64,000 nucleotides of DNA, from the NCBI GenBank assembly GCA_040403535.1, contig JBBAKL010000006.1:35120-99119 (forward strand). The letters run 5' to 3'. This document shows, piece by piece, positions 17,049 to 26,669 of this stretch (position 1 is its first letter; each line of letters opens with the position of its first letter). The notes under the pieces are model-generated. The model was not told the origin of the DNA and did not search any database. It worked only from the letters and a program-made list of their open reading frames with translations. The position numbers were made by a program, and so were the translations under genes. This DNA is from JAHEYG01 sp040403535 (GTDB taxonomy: Bacteria; Bacteroidota; Bacteroidia; B-17B0; Aurantibacillaceae).

Positions 17049-18338
17049 ATGAATGTATTAGTATTGGGATCAGGAGGAAGAGAACATGCTTTTGCCTGGA
17101 AGATTGCACAAAGCAAAAAGCTGGAAAATTTGTACATAGCTCCCGGTAATGCCGGGACAGCGCATTGTGGTACCAATGTTAACATCAATGTAAACGATTT
17201 TGAAGCCATAAAGCAACTGGTTTGGGAAAAAGGTATTGATATGGTAGTGGTAGGTCCTGAAGATCCTCTTGTTAAAGGCATTCACGACTTTTTTTTGCAG
17301 GATGAAGTATTGAAGGACATTCCGGTTATTGGCCCTAAAAAAGACGGCGCTCAATTAGAGGGAAGCAAAGACTTTAGTAAACAATTTATGATTAAACACG
17401 GTGTGCCTACAGCGCGCTATCAAAGTTTTACCAAGGAAACCTGTGACGCCGGAAAGAAATTTTTGGAAACACTTCAACCACCTTTTGTTTTAAAGGCAAG
17501 CGGATTAGCTGCAGGCAAGGGAGTGTTAATTATTGATAATCTTGCTGAAGCTAAAACTGAATTAGAAAACATGTTACTGAATGCTAAATTCGGAGACGCG
17601 TCGGCAACGGTTGTTATTGAAGAGTTTTTGCACGGCATCGAACTTTCAGTTTTCGTTTTAACAGATGGCAAATCATACAAAATTTTACCGGCAGCTAAAG
17701 ATTACAAACGAATCGGAGAAGGTGATACCGGCTTAAATACCGGCGGTATGGGTGCGGTAAGTCCTGTGCCTTTTGCGGATGAAGCATTTATTAAAAAAGT
17801 TGAGGAGAAAATTGTAAAACCAACTATTAATGGATTAGTGAAAGACGGAATTGATTACAGAGGTTTTATTTTTATTGGTTTGATGAATAACAAAGGAGAG
17901 CCATATGTAATTGAATACAATTGCCGAATGGGCGATCCGGAAACAGAAGTAGTGATACCCCGTATACAATCCGATTTACTAGATTTACTGGAAGGAGTTG
18001 CCACTCAAACTTTGAGTGAAAAAAACTTTGAAGTTCATCCATATTCGGCTACAACCGTTGTGTTAGTTTCCGGGGGATATCCGGAAGATTATGATAAAGG
18101 AAAAGTGGTAAGTGGTTTAGATAAAACGGAAGGATCGCATGTGTTCCATGCAGGAACAAAACAAGACGGTGATCATGTGGTAACGTCAGGTGGACGTGTT
18201 TTCGCAATTACTTCTTTTGGAAATTCTATTCAGGAAGCGGTTAGTAAAAGTTTCGCTAACGCCGATAAAATAACATACGATAAAAAATATTACCGTAGAG
18301 ATATTGGAAAGGACTTAATGGAATGGAAAGGGTATTAA
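17049..18338 (+). CDS. purD: Phosphoribosylamine-glycine ligase
   Basis: A 429-residue ATP-grasp enzyme of purine synthesis, joining glycine to phosphoribosylamine. The start is the ATG at 17049, giving the typical N-terminus VLVLGSGGREHA; the frame is open much further upstream, but that part lies in the previous gene. Landmarks: APGNAGTA, VGPEDPLV, the ATP-grasp segment FVLKASGLAAGKGV, and NCRMGDPETEVVIPR near the Mg site. A hairpin overlapping the stop codon serves as terminator. Confidence 0.97.
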   Translation: MNVLVLGSGGREHAFAWKIAQSKKLENLYIAPGNAGTAHCGTNVNINVNDFEAIKQLVWEKGIDMVVVGPEDPLVKGIHDFFLQDEVLKDIPVIGPKKDGAQLEGSKDFSKQFMIKHGVPTARYQSFTKETCDAGKKFLETLQPPFVLKASGLAAGKGVLIIDNLAEAKTELENMLLNAKFGDASATVVIEEFLHGIELSVFVLTDGKSYKILPAAKDYKRIGEGDTGLNTGGMGAVSPVPFADEAFIKKVEEKIVKPTINGLVKDGIDYRGFIFIGLMNNKGEPYVIEYNCRMGDPETEVVIPRIQSDLLDLLEGVATQTLSEKNFEVHPYSATTVVLVSGGYPEDYDKGKVVSGLDKTEGSHVFHAGTKQDGDHVVTSGGRVFAITSFGNSIQEAVSKSFANADKITYDKKYYRRDIGKDLMEWKGY

Positions 18339-18354
18339 TAAATACCCTTTTTTA
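18327..18354. terminator. Bidirectional terminator between purD and tex
   Basis: Perfect ten-base stem AAAGGGTATT / AATACCCTTT with a four-base loop, overlapping the purD stop codon and followed by a T run on the plus strand; A-rich flanking gives a T run on the minus strand as well. It closes both convergent genes. Confidence 0.88.
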
Positions 18355-20595
18355 TTTTCCGAATTTCCCTTTTAAAGCGGCTAATGCCGATTTCATGTCG
18401 TTTGGATCGTAAGAAGCTTCTTCTTTTTTAGAAGATGATTTTTTTGATGATGCCATTCCTTCGCCTTTCATGCTTAACGCAATTCTTTTTCTTTTCACAT
18501 CTACTTCCGTAACATTAACCCATACTTTTTGTCCAACTTTTACGATCGCATTAGGGTCATCCACAAATGTATCGCTTAATTGAGATATGTGTACCAGTCC
18601 GTCTTGATGAACGCCTATATCCACAAATGCTCCAAAATTGGTAACGTTGGTTACAATGCCCGGTAAGCGCATGCCTTCACGTAAATCAGAGATCTCATGT
18701 ACGTTTTCATCAAAGCTAAATACTTCGAATGATTTACGCGGATCTCGTCCCGGTTTTTCGAGTTCCGACATAATGTCTTTTAAAGTTGGCAAACCAATAG
18801 ACTCCGTTACGTAATTGTTTAAGTTGATTTTTTTTCGAAGTTCTTTATCGGTCATTAATTCATCTATCCCACAATTTAAATCCTTAGCCATTTTTTCTAC
18901 AATGTGATAGCTTTCGGGATGCACGGCGCTTTTATCTAGCGGGTGGATACCATTGCGAATGCGTAAGAAACCTGAACATTGTTCGAACACTTTCTCGCCC
19001 ATGCGCGGTACATTTAATAAATCTTTACGTGAACGAAACGGACCGTTTTCATTTCTGTATTCTACAATGTTTTTTGCTAATGACTCCCCAATACCAGAAA
19101 CATAAGATAATAATTGTTTAGATGCTGTGTTTAATTCTACGCCAACACCATTCACACAACTCATCACCACATCATCCAGTTTGTTTTTTAAAGCATTTTG
19201 ATCTACATCGTGCTGATATTGTCCAACCCCAATTGATTTGGGATCAATTTTAACCAATTCAGCTAATGGATCAGCTAAACGCCGACCAATCGATACTGCT
19301 CCTCTTACGGTTACATCGAAATTAGGAAATTCCTCGCGTGCCACTTCGCTGGCCGAGTAAACAGAAGCACCGGCTTCGCTTACAACAATAACAGGAATAT
19401 TTTTCGGAAGTACATCAATTTTACGGATGAATTGTTCTGTTTCGCGGGAAGCAGTTCCGTTTCCGATGGCAATGGCTTCAATATCGTGTTTAGCGCAGAA
19501 AGCCAAAATAATATTTTCTGCTTCCGCGGTGCGTCGTTGAGGTTCGTGCGGATAAATAACAGTTTCTTCCAAAAGTTTACCCTGTGCATTCAATGCGACA
19601 ACTTTGCATCCGGTTCGGAATCCAGGGTCAACACCTAGAATGCGTTTTTGTCCAAGCGGAGAAGTTAATAACAGTTCGCGTAAATTATCAGCAAATACCT
19701 GAATGGCTTTTTCATCGGCCAATTGCTTAGTGAACAGTCGGATTTCCGCTTCAATGCTTGGGGCCAGCAATCGTTTGTATCCATCCTCAATCGCTAATTG
19801 GATTTGCTGTGCACATTCTCCTCTGCTGATAACAAATTGTTTTTTTAGCAGGTCGTGTGCTGCTTCTTCATCGATGGTGATATCCAGAATTAAAACATCT
19901 TCTTTCTCTCCACGGCGCATGGCCAACATACGGTGCGAAGGGCAATTCGATAACTTTTCTTCCCATTCAAAATAATCCTCAAATTTTTCACCTTCTTCTT
20001 CTTTACCTTTAATAACACGGCTTTTAACTATAGCAGTTTCTTTAAACAGTTTTCGAAGGCCTTCACGTACAATAGCGTCTTCGCTCATAATTTCGGCAAT
20101 TATATCTCGAGCACCTTGTAAAGCATCTTCAGGATTCTCAACTTCTATTTCTTTGTTAACATATTCTAAAGCTGCAGCAAACACATCGTTATTTTTTTGT
20201 TCAAGTATTAATTGTGCAAGAGGCTCGAGTCCTTTTTCACGTGCAATGGTAGCTTTTGTTCTGCGTTTTGGTTTATAGGGTAAGTATAAATCTTCAAGTT
20301 TTGATAAGGTGTCGGCAGCAAGAATTTTTTCTTTTAATTCTTCTGTTAATTTTCCTTGTCCTTCAATTGATTTTAAAATACTTTCTCGGCGTTGCTCCAA
20401 CTGGCGTAATCGCTCAATCTCGGTTTTTATTGCCAATACCTGAACTTCATCTAAGCTTCCGGTTACTTCTTTTCGGTAGCGTGAAATGAAAGGAACAGTA
20501 GCGCCTTCATCTAATAAATCTATAGTGGCTTTTACCTGTTTCGAATCAATCTTTAAATCGTTGGCAATTTTAAAATACAATTTTACTTCGCTCAT
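18352..20595 (-). CDS. tex: Tex-family RNA-binding transcription accessory protein
   Basis: About 747 residues from the ATG at 20595, chosen over an upstream TTG because the family begins with MSEVKLYFKIAND and a -7 box lies 21 bases upstream. Tex binds nucleic acid and is linked to transcription, rRNA processing and stress survival. The order is an N-terminal helical region, a YqgF/RNase-H-like domain (ILGVDPGFRTGCKVV near residue 320), helix-hairpin-helix motifs (VELNTASKQLLSYVSGIG, LLNVPRMGEKVFEQ) and a C-terminal S1 domain (GIVTNVTNFGAFVDIGVHQDGLVH). Full length. Confidence 0.95.
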   Translation of the reverse strand: MSEVKLYFKIANDLKIDSKQVKATIDLLDEGATVPFISRYRKEVTGSLDEVQVLAIKTEIERLRQLEQRRESILKSIEGQGKLTEELKEKILAADTLSKLEDLYLPYKPKRRTKATIAREKGLEPLAQLILEQKNNDVFAAALEYVNKEIEVENPEDALQGARDIIAEIMSEDAIVREGLRKLFKETAIVKSRVIKGKEEEGEKFEDYFEWEEKLSNCPSHRMLAMRRGEKEDVLILDITIDEEAAHDLLKKQFVISRGECAQQIQLAIEDGYKRLLAPSIEAEIRLFTKQLADEKAIQVFADNLRELLLTSPLGQKRILGVDPGFRTGCKVVALNAQGKLLEETVIYPHEPQRRTAEAENIILAFCAKHDIEAIAIGNGTASRETEQFIRKIDVLPKNIPVIVVSEAGASVYSASEVAREEFPNFDVTVRGAVSIGRRLADPLAELVKIDPKSIGVGQYQHDVDQNALKNKLDDVVMSCVNGVGVELNTASKQLLSYVSGIGESLAKNIVEYRNENGPFRSRKDLLNVPRMGEKVFEQCSGFLRIRNGIHPLDKSAVHPESYHIVEKMAKDLNCGIDELMTDKELRKKINLNNYVTESIGLPTLKDIMSELEKPGRDPRKSFEVFSFDENVHEISDLREGMRLPGIVTNVTNFGAFVDIGVHQDGLVHISQLSDTFVDDPNAIVKVGQKVWVNVTEVDVKRKRIALSMKGEGMASSKKSSSKKEEASYDPNDMKSALAALKGKFGK

Positions 20596-20616
20596 AGTTT
20601 TACATGTCAATACAAG

Positions 20617-20624
20617 CAAATTTA
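20617..20624 (-). promoter_or_regulatory. -7 promoter box (TAAATTTG) of tex
   Basis: Minus-strand TAAATTTG, full consensus, 21 bases before the tex ATG. Confidence 0.55.
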
Positions 20625-20935
20625 AACTTATAACACAGAGTACGACGGCTATTTTATCAACAGAAAAATTTATCTGTATGGATAAAAAAATGATAAAATG
20701 AAACCTAATTTTATTGTGGGTCGTATAATTATATAAACAAGAAAAAACGACCTACAAAAAAGTCATATTTTTTATGGTATTACTAGCGGCATTTTTGGGA
20801 ATAATGTGAGGATAAATTCAATTGTAACTGAAATTCGACAACATAGCCGCAATTTAAAGGAGCCCCTTGGCTTTAAAGTCGCAGTTTAATCTGCGTTAAA
20901 AATTAAATCCCGACTTTTGATCGGGATTTTTATTT
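20625..20935 (+). other. Structured intergenic region, candidate small RNA
   Basis: The 359 bases between tex and gltX hold no gene. They contain an inverted repeat GTGGGTCGT / ACGACCTAC (20716-20724 and 20747-20755), a long-range GCGGC / GCCGC pairing across the 20787-20850 segment, a small hairpin CGCAG-tttaat-CTGCG near 20880-20895, and a terminator hairpin whose better T run faces the plus strand although both flanking genes are on the minus strand. That combination suggests a plus-strand transcript. No tRNA-like or known riboswitch pattern is seen. Confidence 0.3.
20905..20935 (+). terminator. Intrinsic terminator hairpin upstream of tex / downstream of gltX
   Basis: Stem AATCCCGA / TCGGGATT with a seven-base loop, then TTTTTATTT on the plus strand. 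Read on the minus strand the T stretch is weaker (TAATTTTT), but it can still serve as the gltX terminator. Confidence 0.8.
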
Positions 20936-20954
20936 GATTAGGTTGCGACAAGTA

Positions 20955-22475
20955 TTATTTCATCTGGCTAAGCGCGAAATCCATTCGTTTGATGATTTCT
21001 TCTTTACCAAGTAAGGCTAGCATATCGAACAGCTGTGGCCCACCGGCTACACCGCTGGTTAGTACACGCACCAATTGCATATCTATTTTACCTAATTCAG
21101 CGGAAGCAGCTTCAAACAAATGATGTAATGCATCTGCTGTCCAGTTTGACTCAGCGCTTAGTTTATCACGTAATTTAGAATAGATGGTTTTAGAATTTTC
21201 GTTCCATTTTTTAGTTAAAACTTTTTCGTCAAACGTGGTAGGGGCAACAAAAAAGTATGATCCTAAATCATAAAATTCATTTATGAAGTGTGCCTTTTCT
21301 TTAATTAAGCGGCAGAATTCAGTTACAAATTTTTTATCAGCTTTCACTCCTTTGCTTTCTAAAATCGGCATTAATTCATTAGCCAGTTCATCATCACTAC
21401 GTTGACGTAAATATTGCTGATTAAACCATTTTGTTTTTTCAGGATCGAATTTGGCTCCGGATTTATTTACGCGTTCAAATGAAAATGACTCTATGATTTC
21501 CGCTTTTGTCATTATTTCACGATTGTCGCCCGGATTCCATCCCAATAAAGCCAGCATATTAATAAAAGCTTCCGGGTAGAATCCTGATTCGCGGTAACCA
21601 ACATAACTTTCTCCGGTTCGTTCATCATACCAGTTTAACGGAAACATTGGTAATCCAGACTTATCACGTTTCGATAATTTGCCTTGACCATCAGGTCTTA
21701 AAATCAAAGGTAAATGCGCCAGTTTTGGCATATCATTTTCTAAACCCAGATAGCGATAAATTAAAATATGAGCGGGTGCGCTTGGCAACCATTCCTCACC
21801 ACGAACAGCATGTGAAATGTGCATTTCAATATCATCTACAATGTGTGCTAAATGGTAAGTTGGCATTCCATCACTTTTTAAAAGTACTTTATCATCCACC
21901 TGTGATGAATTTACAACCACCCAGCCGCGAATGATATCATGAAAACGGATTTCTTCGTTACGCGGAACTTTTAAACGAACTACGTGTGGTGTGCCTGCGT
22001 CTAATAATTTTTTCACTTCGTCTTCGCTTAACGTAAGTGAATTGCGCATGGTTTGACGGCTTACGGAATTGTATTGCGGAGCTACCACTTTTGCAGCTTC
22101 TAAACGTTTACGCATAGCATCTAACTCTTCTTCGGTATCAAATGCGTAGTAGGCATGTCCGCCTGCAATTAGCTGATCGGCGTATTTTTTATAAATGCCT
22201 AGAGCTTTTCGTTCGCTCTGACGGTATGGTTGATGAGGTCCGTCACCAAAACCAACACCCTCGTTAGGCTCAATGCCGCACCATTTTAATGCATTAATAA
22301 TATATTCTTCAGCGCCATTAACGTAACGGGTTTGATCAGTATCTTCAATTCGGAGAATAAAATCACCGCCATGCTTTTTAGCAAATAAATAATTAAATAA
22401 GGCGGTACGAACACCCCCCATATGTAAACCCCCAGTAGGGCTTGGCGCAAATCGGACTCTGACACGTTTTTCCAT
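20955..22475 (-). CDS. gltX: Glutamyl-tRNA synthetase
   Basis: About 506 residues from the ATG at 22475. A class I synthetase charging tRNA-Glu. The HIGH-type motif appears as LHMGG in FAPSPTGGLHMGGVRTA, and the KMSKS loop as KLSKR near the middle. The C-terminal anticodon-binding helices (about 330-506) are complete. The start is supported by a -7 box six bases upstream. GluRS shares the tRNA-Glu substrate that mnmH modifies. Confidence 0.97.
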   Translation of the reverse strand: MEKRVRVRFAPSPTGGLHMGGVRTALFNYLFAKKHGGDFILRIEDTDQTRYVNGAEEYIINALKWCGIEPNEGVGFGDGPHQPYRQSERKALGIYKKYADQLIAGGHAYYAFDTEEELDAMRKRLEAAKVVAPQYNSVSRQTMRNSLTLSEDEVKKLLDAGTPHVVRLKVPRNEEIRFHDIIRGWVVVNSSQVDDKVLLKSDGMPTYHLAHIVDDIEMHISHAVRGEEWLPSAPAHILIYRYLGLENDMPKLAHLPLILRPDGQGKLSKRDKSGLPMFPLNWYDERTGESYVGYRESGFYPEAFINMLALLGWNPGDNREIMTKAEIIESFSFERVNKSGAKFDPEKTKWFNQQYLRQRSDDELANELMPILESKGVKADKKFVTEFCRLIKEKAHFINEFYDLGSYFFVAPTTFDEKVLTKKWNENSKTIYSKLRDKLSAESNWTADALHHLFEAASAELGKIDMQLVRVLTSGVAGGPQLFDMLALLGKEEIIKRMDFALSQMK

Positions 22476-22481
22476 AGCTTG

Positions 22482-22489
22482 CAAAGATA
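22482..22489 (-). promoter_or_regulatory. -7 promoter box (TATCTTTG) of gltX
   Basis: Minus-strand TATCTTTG, full consensus, six bases before the gltX ATG, predicting an almost leaderless mRNA. Confidence 0.55.
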
Positions 22490-22544
22490 ATATAAATAGA
22501 GAATTTGCAGTCTAGGCTGGTAAAATTTATGCCACTAAAACAGT

Positions 22545-25007
22545 CTAAAAATCAACCTTTATATAGAACAAAGGAAGAAAGCCTAATTGGTAATTTTTTA
22601 TTAATGGGTCGGCATTGTAATTGGCTGGATCTGGCGCATAGCTCAGAGCAAGAATGTTTTTAGTCCCCATTAAATTAACTAAATCCAATGCGATTTCATA
22701 ACTTGATTTTTTAGCATTAATCTTGTAAGCTATTCTTAAATCTAAACGGTTATACGGGTCAAATTGTTTGGTGTTAATTTGATTTTCATCCGGCACCACA
22801 TCCATAATAGCATTACTAGCCGCAATATTTACAGGTGAATAACGTTTACCGCCACCAATTGTAAATTTAGTAGAAATGTTAATCGTATTTTTCTTTTGTT
22901 TCCCAACACCGTATTCAATTCCGCCTAAAAAGTTAACCATATAATTACCATTAAAATCGCTGTTGTAAGTTTTACCATTGCTACCAGTGTATTTGCTGTC
23001 GTATAAACTCATACTGGTCATGAAAAAATAATGTTTGCTGAATAGTTTTTCTAATGTTAATTCAACACCATAATTGTATCCTGTACCGTTGTTTTCCATT
23101 GAGTAAATAGGAAAGAAACGTGTGAATGTGGCGCCACGATTAATTAATGAAATACCGGAAGGAATCATGTAAACAGGAATATTCCATAAATACTGGTAAT
23201 AGGCTTCTGTTTTAATACGGAAGAATTTACTTACCTGCAGGTCGTAACCTAATACTACATGATGCGCCTTACTAAAGTCGAGATTTTTATTATCAGCTAA
23301 TTTCTCTGTATTCGGCACTAGAACATTGTTTTTTACAATACTGTCTGGTATTGCATAATAAATATAGCCCGGTTGTGTTTGGCTGTGCATACCATACGCC
23401 AGACTTAAAATCTGATTCTCTTTAAACTGATAGCGGATATTGGCACGCGGCTCAATTGTCCATTTATTGTTTACTGTTAAAAATTGCCCGTTTAATCCAA
23501 TGTTCGCACTCCATTTTTCGTTGAAGCGATGCGCAAAAGTTATATATGGCTGAATCAATTGATAATTATCGGTATTGTCAAGGCGTTTCTTCCAAGGTTT
23601 CGCAATTATATCGCCGGGTAGCGTGTCGTATAATGAATTGATTTTAACACGGTCGAAATAGGTAACGTTAAAGTGATTTACAAAGAAGCCGGTTTTAAAA
23701 CTATTTGCTGCGTTAACCTTGTGTTTCAAAAACCAAGACAAAGTGGTTTTATTTTCTGTTTGATCGTAGTTAAGTATATGCGGTAAAATACTTTCGGGAA
23801 CATAATTCGCGTCGCGTAAAATTAGGTAATGATTGGATGATATTTCCTGTGAGCTGAAAGCTAAAGTTGTTTTCATTAGTGTTCGTGTATTAAATGAATA
23901 CACGTTATTGAGCATGGCTACACCCATATTAGAAGAGAAATATTGGTCACGCGTTTGATCACCATACAGCTCTTTCGGTCGCTCTTTAATTTTACTTAAT
24001 ACAATTTCTATATTGCTTAAGCCGCCAATACCACTAAAATTAAACACGCCGGCTTTTTTTGTTGGAAAATTAAATCGAAAGCCACCATCCTGATATTGCG
24101 GAATAGCGCTGGTCCCAAAACTAATCGGAATTTTAAAAGCGGAAAATAAAGCAAGGGTAGAGTAACGGTAGGTAATTAAATAACTCGCTCCGGTTTTTTT
24201 ACTTAGTGGACCTTCAACAGAAGCCTCCGTTCCTAATATGCCAAGCTGAATAGTGCGCTCATGTTTTTCATTATTTCCATTTCGCATTTTCAGATCAAAT
24301 ACACCGCCAAGTGCATTGGCATAATTGGCAGGAAATGCTCCGGTGAAAAATTCGGAATTAGCTAAGTATTTATTATTAATGATGGATTGCGGACCACCTG
24401 CCGAGCCGGCAATAGCAAAATGGTTTGGATTAGGAATGTCTACTTCTTCCATGCGCCATAATAATCCGGAGGGAGAATTACCGCGAACAACAATGTCGTT
24501 TCGGCTGTCGTTGGTGCCTTGTACACCGGCAAAATTTTGTGCGGTTCGTGCAGGGTCCTGTCGTGAACCGGGATACCTTTCAATTTCTTCCAAGGTAAAC
24601 GACTTCATGTTAACGGCTTGTAAATCGGCAATAACGTCTTTACTGTTTTCAGCGCTCACTTCCACCTCTGCCATTTCAATCAGTGATTCCTCCATTTCGA
24701 TATCAAGAATTGTCTCCTTTCCTGTGCTTACAATAATATCGCCGGCGGGCACTGTTTTATAACCCATAAGTGAAAATAAAAAATCACGACGCCCTATAGG
24801 TACATTTTTTAATTTATAAAATCCGTTGCCATCTGTAATGGCGTTAATTTTTTTTGAAGTGTCATTCTTCAACTTAACTACAACGCCGGGTAAACCAATA
24901 CCGGTTACCTTGTCGGTTACTTTTCCTCTTACCGATTGTAAATAAGCTTGCGAATAAACAAAGGCGCTTAAAAATAAAAAGCTGATGGTAAATTTTAAAT
25001 TCTTCAT
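22545..25007 (-). CDS. TonB-dependent outer-membrane receptor with carboxypeptidase-regulatory-like domain
   Basis: An 820-residue protein with a signal peptide (to about residue 20) and an N-terminal CarboxypepD_reg-like beta-sandwich (about 25-110: VRGKVTDKVTGIGLPGVVVKL). A plug domain follows (about 125-240, including ARTAQNFAGVQGTNDSRNDIVVRG) and then a large beta-barrel ending in Phe (FYIKVDF), as outer-membrane barrels do. It imports an unidentified ligand using TonB energy. No SusD partner is next to it, so it is not a standard polysaccharide-utilisation pair. Confidence 0.9.
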   Translation of the reverse strand: MKNLKFTISFLFLSAFVYSQAYLQSVRGKVTDKVTGIGLPGVVVKLKNDTSKKINAITDGNGFYKLKNVPIGRRDFLFSLMGYKTVPAGDIIVSTGKETILDIEMEESLIEMAEVEVSAENSKDVIADLQAVNMKSFTLEEIERYPGSRQDPARTAQNFAGVQGTNDSRNDIVVRGNSPSGLLWRMEEVDIPNPNHFAIAGSAGGPQSIINNKYLANSEFFTGAFPANYANALGGVFDLKMRNGNNEKHERTIQLGILGTEASVEGPLSKKTGASYLITYRYSTLALFSAFKIPISFGTSAIPQYQDGGFRFNFPTKKAGVFNFSGIGGLSNIEIVLSKIKERPKELYGDQTRDQYFSSNMGVAMLNNVYSFNTRTLMKTTLAFSSQEISSNHYLILRDANYVPESILPHILNYDQTENKTTLSWFLKHKVNAANSFKTGFFVNHFNVTYFDRVKINSLYDTLPGDIIAKPWKKRLDNTDNYQLIQPYITFAHRFNEKWSANIGLNGQFLTVNNKWTIEPRANIRYQFKENQILSLAYGMHSQTQPGYIYYAIPDSIVKNNVLVPNTEKLADNKNLDFSKAHHVVLGYDLQVSKFFRIKTEAYYQYLWNIPVYMIPSGISLINRGATFTRFFPIYSMENNGTGYNYGVELTLEKLFSKHYFFMTSMSLYDSKYTGSNGKTYNSDFNGNYMVNFLGGIEYGVGKQKKNTINISTKFTIGGGKRYSPVNIAASNAIMDVVPDENQINTKQFDPYNRLDLRIAYKINAKKSSYEIALDLVNLMGTKNILALSYAPDPANYNADPLIKNYQLGFLPLFYIKVDF

Positions 25008-25091
25008 AAACGAAGAATAAAAATAATAAAATTAACAGTACCACCTAACACAAAGGGATGCACAATGAAGAAAAGGAGAGTTATTTATTGA

Positions 25092-26504
25092 TTAAAAAGT
25101 TAAAGGCTTTCCCATGTAAAAGTCAATAACTTTCAGCTTAAAAAGGTAATCGTATTTAGCTTGAAGTAAATTGCTTTGCGAATTTGCTAAGCGTGTTTTA
25201 GCAGTATTGAAATCAAAAGCGCTGATAGCCCCAACATTAAATTTTTGTTGAGCGTAAGTGAAAGATTCCTGCGATGCTTCAACCGATGCTTTGGAGGCAA
25301 CGTATTTGTTTAAGGCAGCACGTGCATTAGCATATGCCTGCGCTATTGTTTTGTATAAGTTTTGCTCTGTTAACTCCTGATTATATTTCGCATTCATGGC
25401 ATTTAACTTCGCATTTTTTATAGCGGTGTGCGTTTGTAATCCGTTATACAAAGGGACACTTAATGTTAATCCAATACTTCTGTTCGCGTTATCCCGGTAT
25501 TGATCGGCAAAGGGCTTGTCGGCAGTTATCGTTTGGTAAGTTGGCGTTAAAACATAATCACCTCCGGTTGTAATTCCGGTTGTATCTGCCCCGGTAATAT
25601 TTATTCCCTTAAAATCTTTGGCAAGTCCCGAATAACCGGTACCAATTGAACCATTTAAACTGATGGTTGGACTTACCCTTCCTTTAGCGGCAGCCAAAGA
25701 TTTTTTAGCCATAAGTAAATTATATTCTGCACTCTTTATAGATGGTTGATTTTTTAAAGCCGTTTCGTAAATGTTTTGAACGCTGTTGGTTAAAAGATTC
25801 TCAGACTGAACATCAATATCGGGTTTAACAATATTAAAATTATTTATAGTATCTAAATTCATTAGTTGTTTAAGCGTAAGCATTGCCAGTTGATAATTGT
25901 TATCAGCATTTGTAACATTTACCTCTTCGTTGGCTAATTGTGCTTTAATATCTGATACGGCGCTTTTAGCAAGTGTTCCGGCATCGGCCAGTTGTACTGT
26001 TCTGTTAAATTGTTGCTTTGTTATGTCAAACTGGTTTTTTGCGATACCCATTAATTCATCACAATAAATGGCATTGATATAAGCAGTAGCAACATTTAAG
26101 GATAAATCGTTTTGTTGTTGTTTGATGTTTTCTGCACCGGCCTTATAAGCGTATTCGGTTGCCTTAATGTTGTTGTATTGAGATAGTCCCGACCAAAGTA
26201 CGAGATTACTTGAAATAAATAAGTTTTGAGATAACACCTGAGTGTTAGCGAAAGTGTTGGTAAAGCGATCGACAGTTTGTCCAAAGTTATAGGTGTGAGC
26301 GGCTCCACCATTTAAAGTGGGCAATATGCCAGCCTTGGCCTGAATGCTGTTGTTTTTTGCAATTTGATTACTGATTTCAGTCTGCTTTAGAATAATGTTG
26401 TTTTTTAGAGCATAATCAACGCACTGTTGCAGGTTCCATTGTCCTTGCGCTAAAACCGCGAATGGACTTATGGCAAAAAATAAAAGTAAATGCTTAGCTT
26501 TCAT
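25092..26504 (-). CDS. TolC-family outer-membrane efflux protein
   Basis: About 470 residues from the ATG at 26504, with a signal peptide ending near AVLAQ (residue 20). Two outer-membrane efflux repeats are visible, each with long heptad-rich helices (for example QFNRTVQLADAGTLAKSAVSD and the matching SFTYAQQKFNVGAISAFDFN), and the typical opening WNLQQCVDYALKNN. It forms a trimeric exit duct for a type I or RND-type exporter. No membrane-fusion or pump gene adjoins it here; it lies upstream of the TonB receptor on the same strand. Confidence 0.92.
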   Translation of the reverse strand: MKAKHLLLFFAISPFAVLAQGQWNLQQCVDYALKNNIILKQTEISNQIAKNNSIQAKAGILPTLNGGAAHTYNFGQTVDRFTNTFANTQVLSQNLFISSNLVLWSGLSQYNNIKATEYAYKAGAENIKQQQNDLSLNVATAYINAIYCDELMGIAKNQFDITKQQFNRTVQLADAGTLAKSAVSDIKAQLANEEVNVTNADNNYQLAMLTLKQLMNLDTINNFNIVKPDIDVQSENLLTNSVQNIYETALKNQPSIKSAEYNLLMAKKSLAAAKGRVSPTISLNGSIGTGYSGLAKDFKGINITGADTTGITTGGDYVLTPTYQTITADKPFADQYRDNANRSIGLTLSVPLYNGLQTHTAIKNAKLNAMNAKYNQELTEQNLYKTIAQAYANARAALNKYVASKASVEASQESFTYAQQKFNVGAISAFDFNTAKTRLANSQSNLLQAKYDYLFKLKVIDFYMGKPLTF

Positions 26505-26510
26505 ACCAAT

Positions 26511-26518
26511 CAAAAGTA
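26511..26518 (-). promoter_or_regulatory. -7 promoter box (TACTTTTG) of the TolC-family gene
   Basis: Minus-strand TACTTTTG, full consensus, six bases before the ATG. Confidence 0.5.
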
Positions 26519-26669
26519 CCTAAAAAAACGCTCCCTGCTAAAGAATTATTGTAGTGGAAATATGATGTTATAAACGGTTTATGCTCAGGATAGTTAATTC
26601 AACCGTGTAATGTTTACAATTAGTGTAACTAGTGGGGTAGGTTTTCGTTATGCTTTGTTAAATTTGGCT

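Noticed and set aside
22400..22475. gltX HMGG motif as a defect of the HIGH signature
   Set aside because: Only the HIGH position is conservative; the surrounding class I motif and the KLSKR loop are normal.
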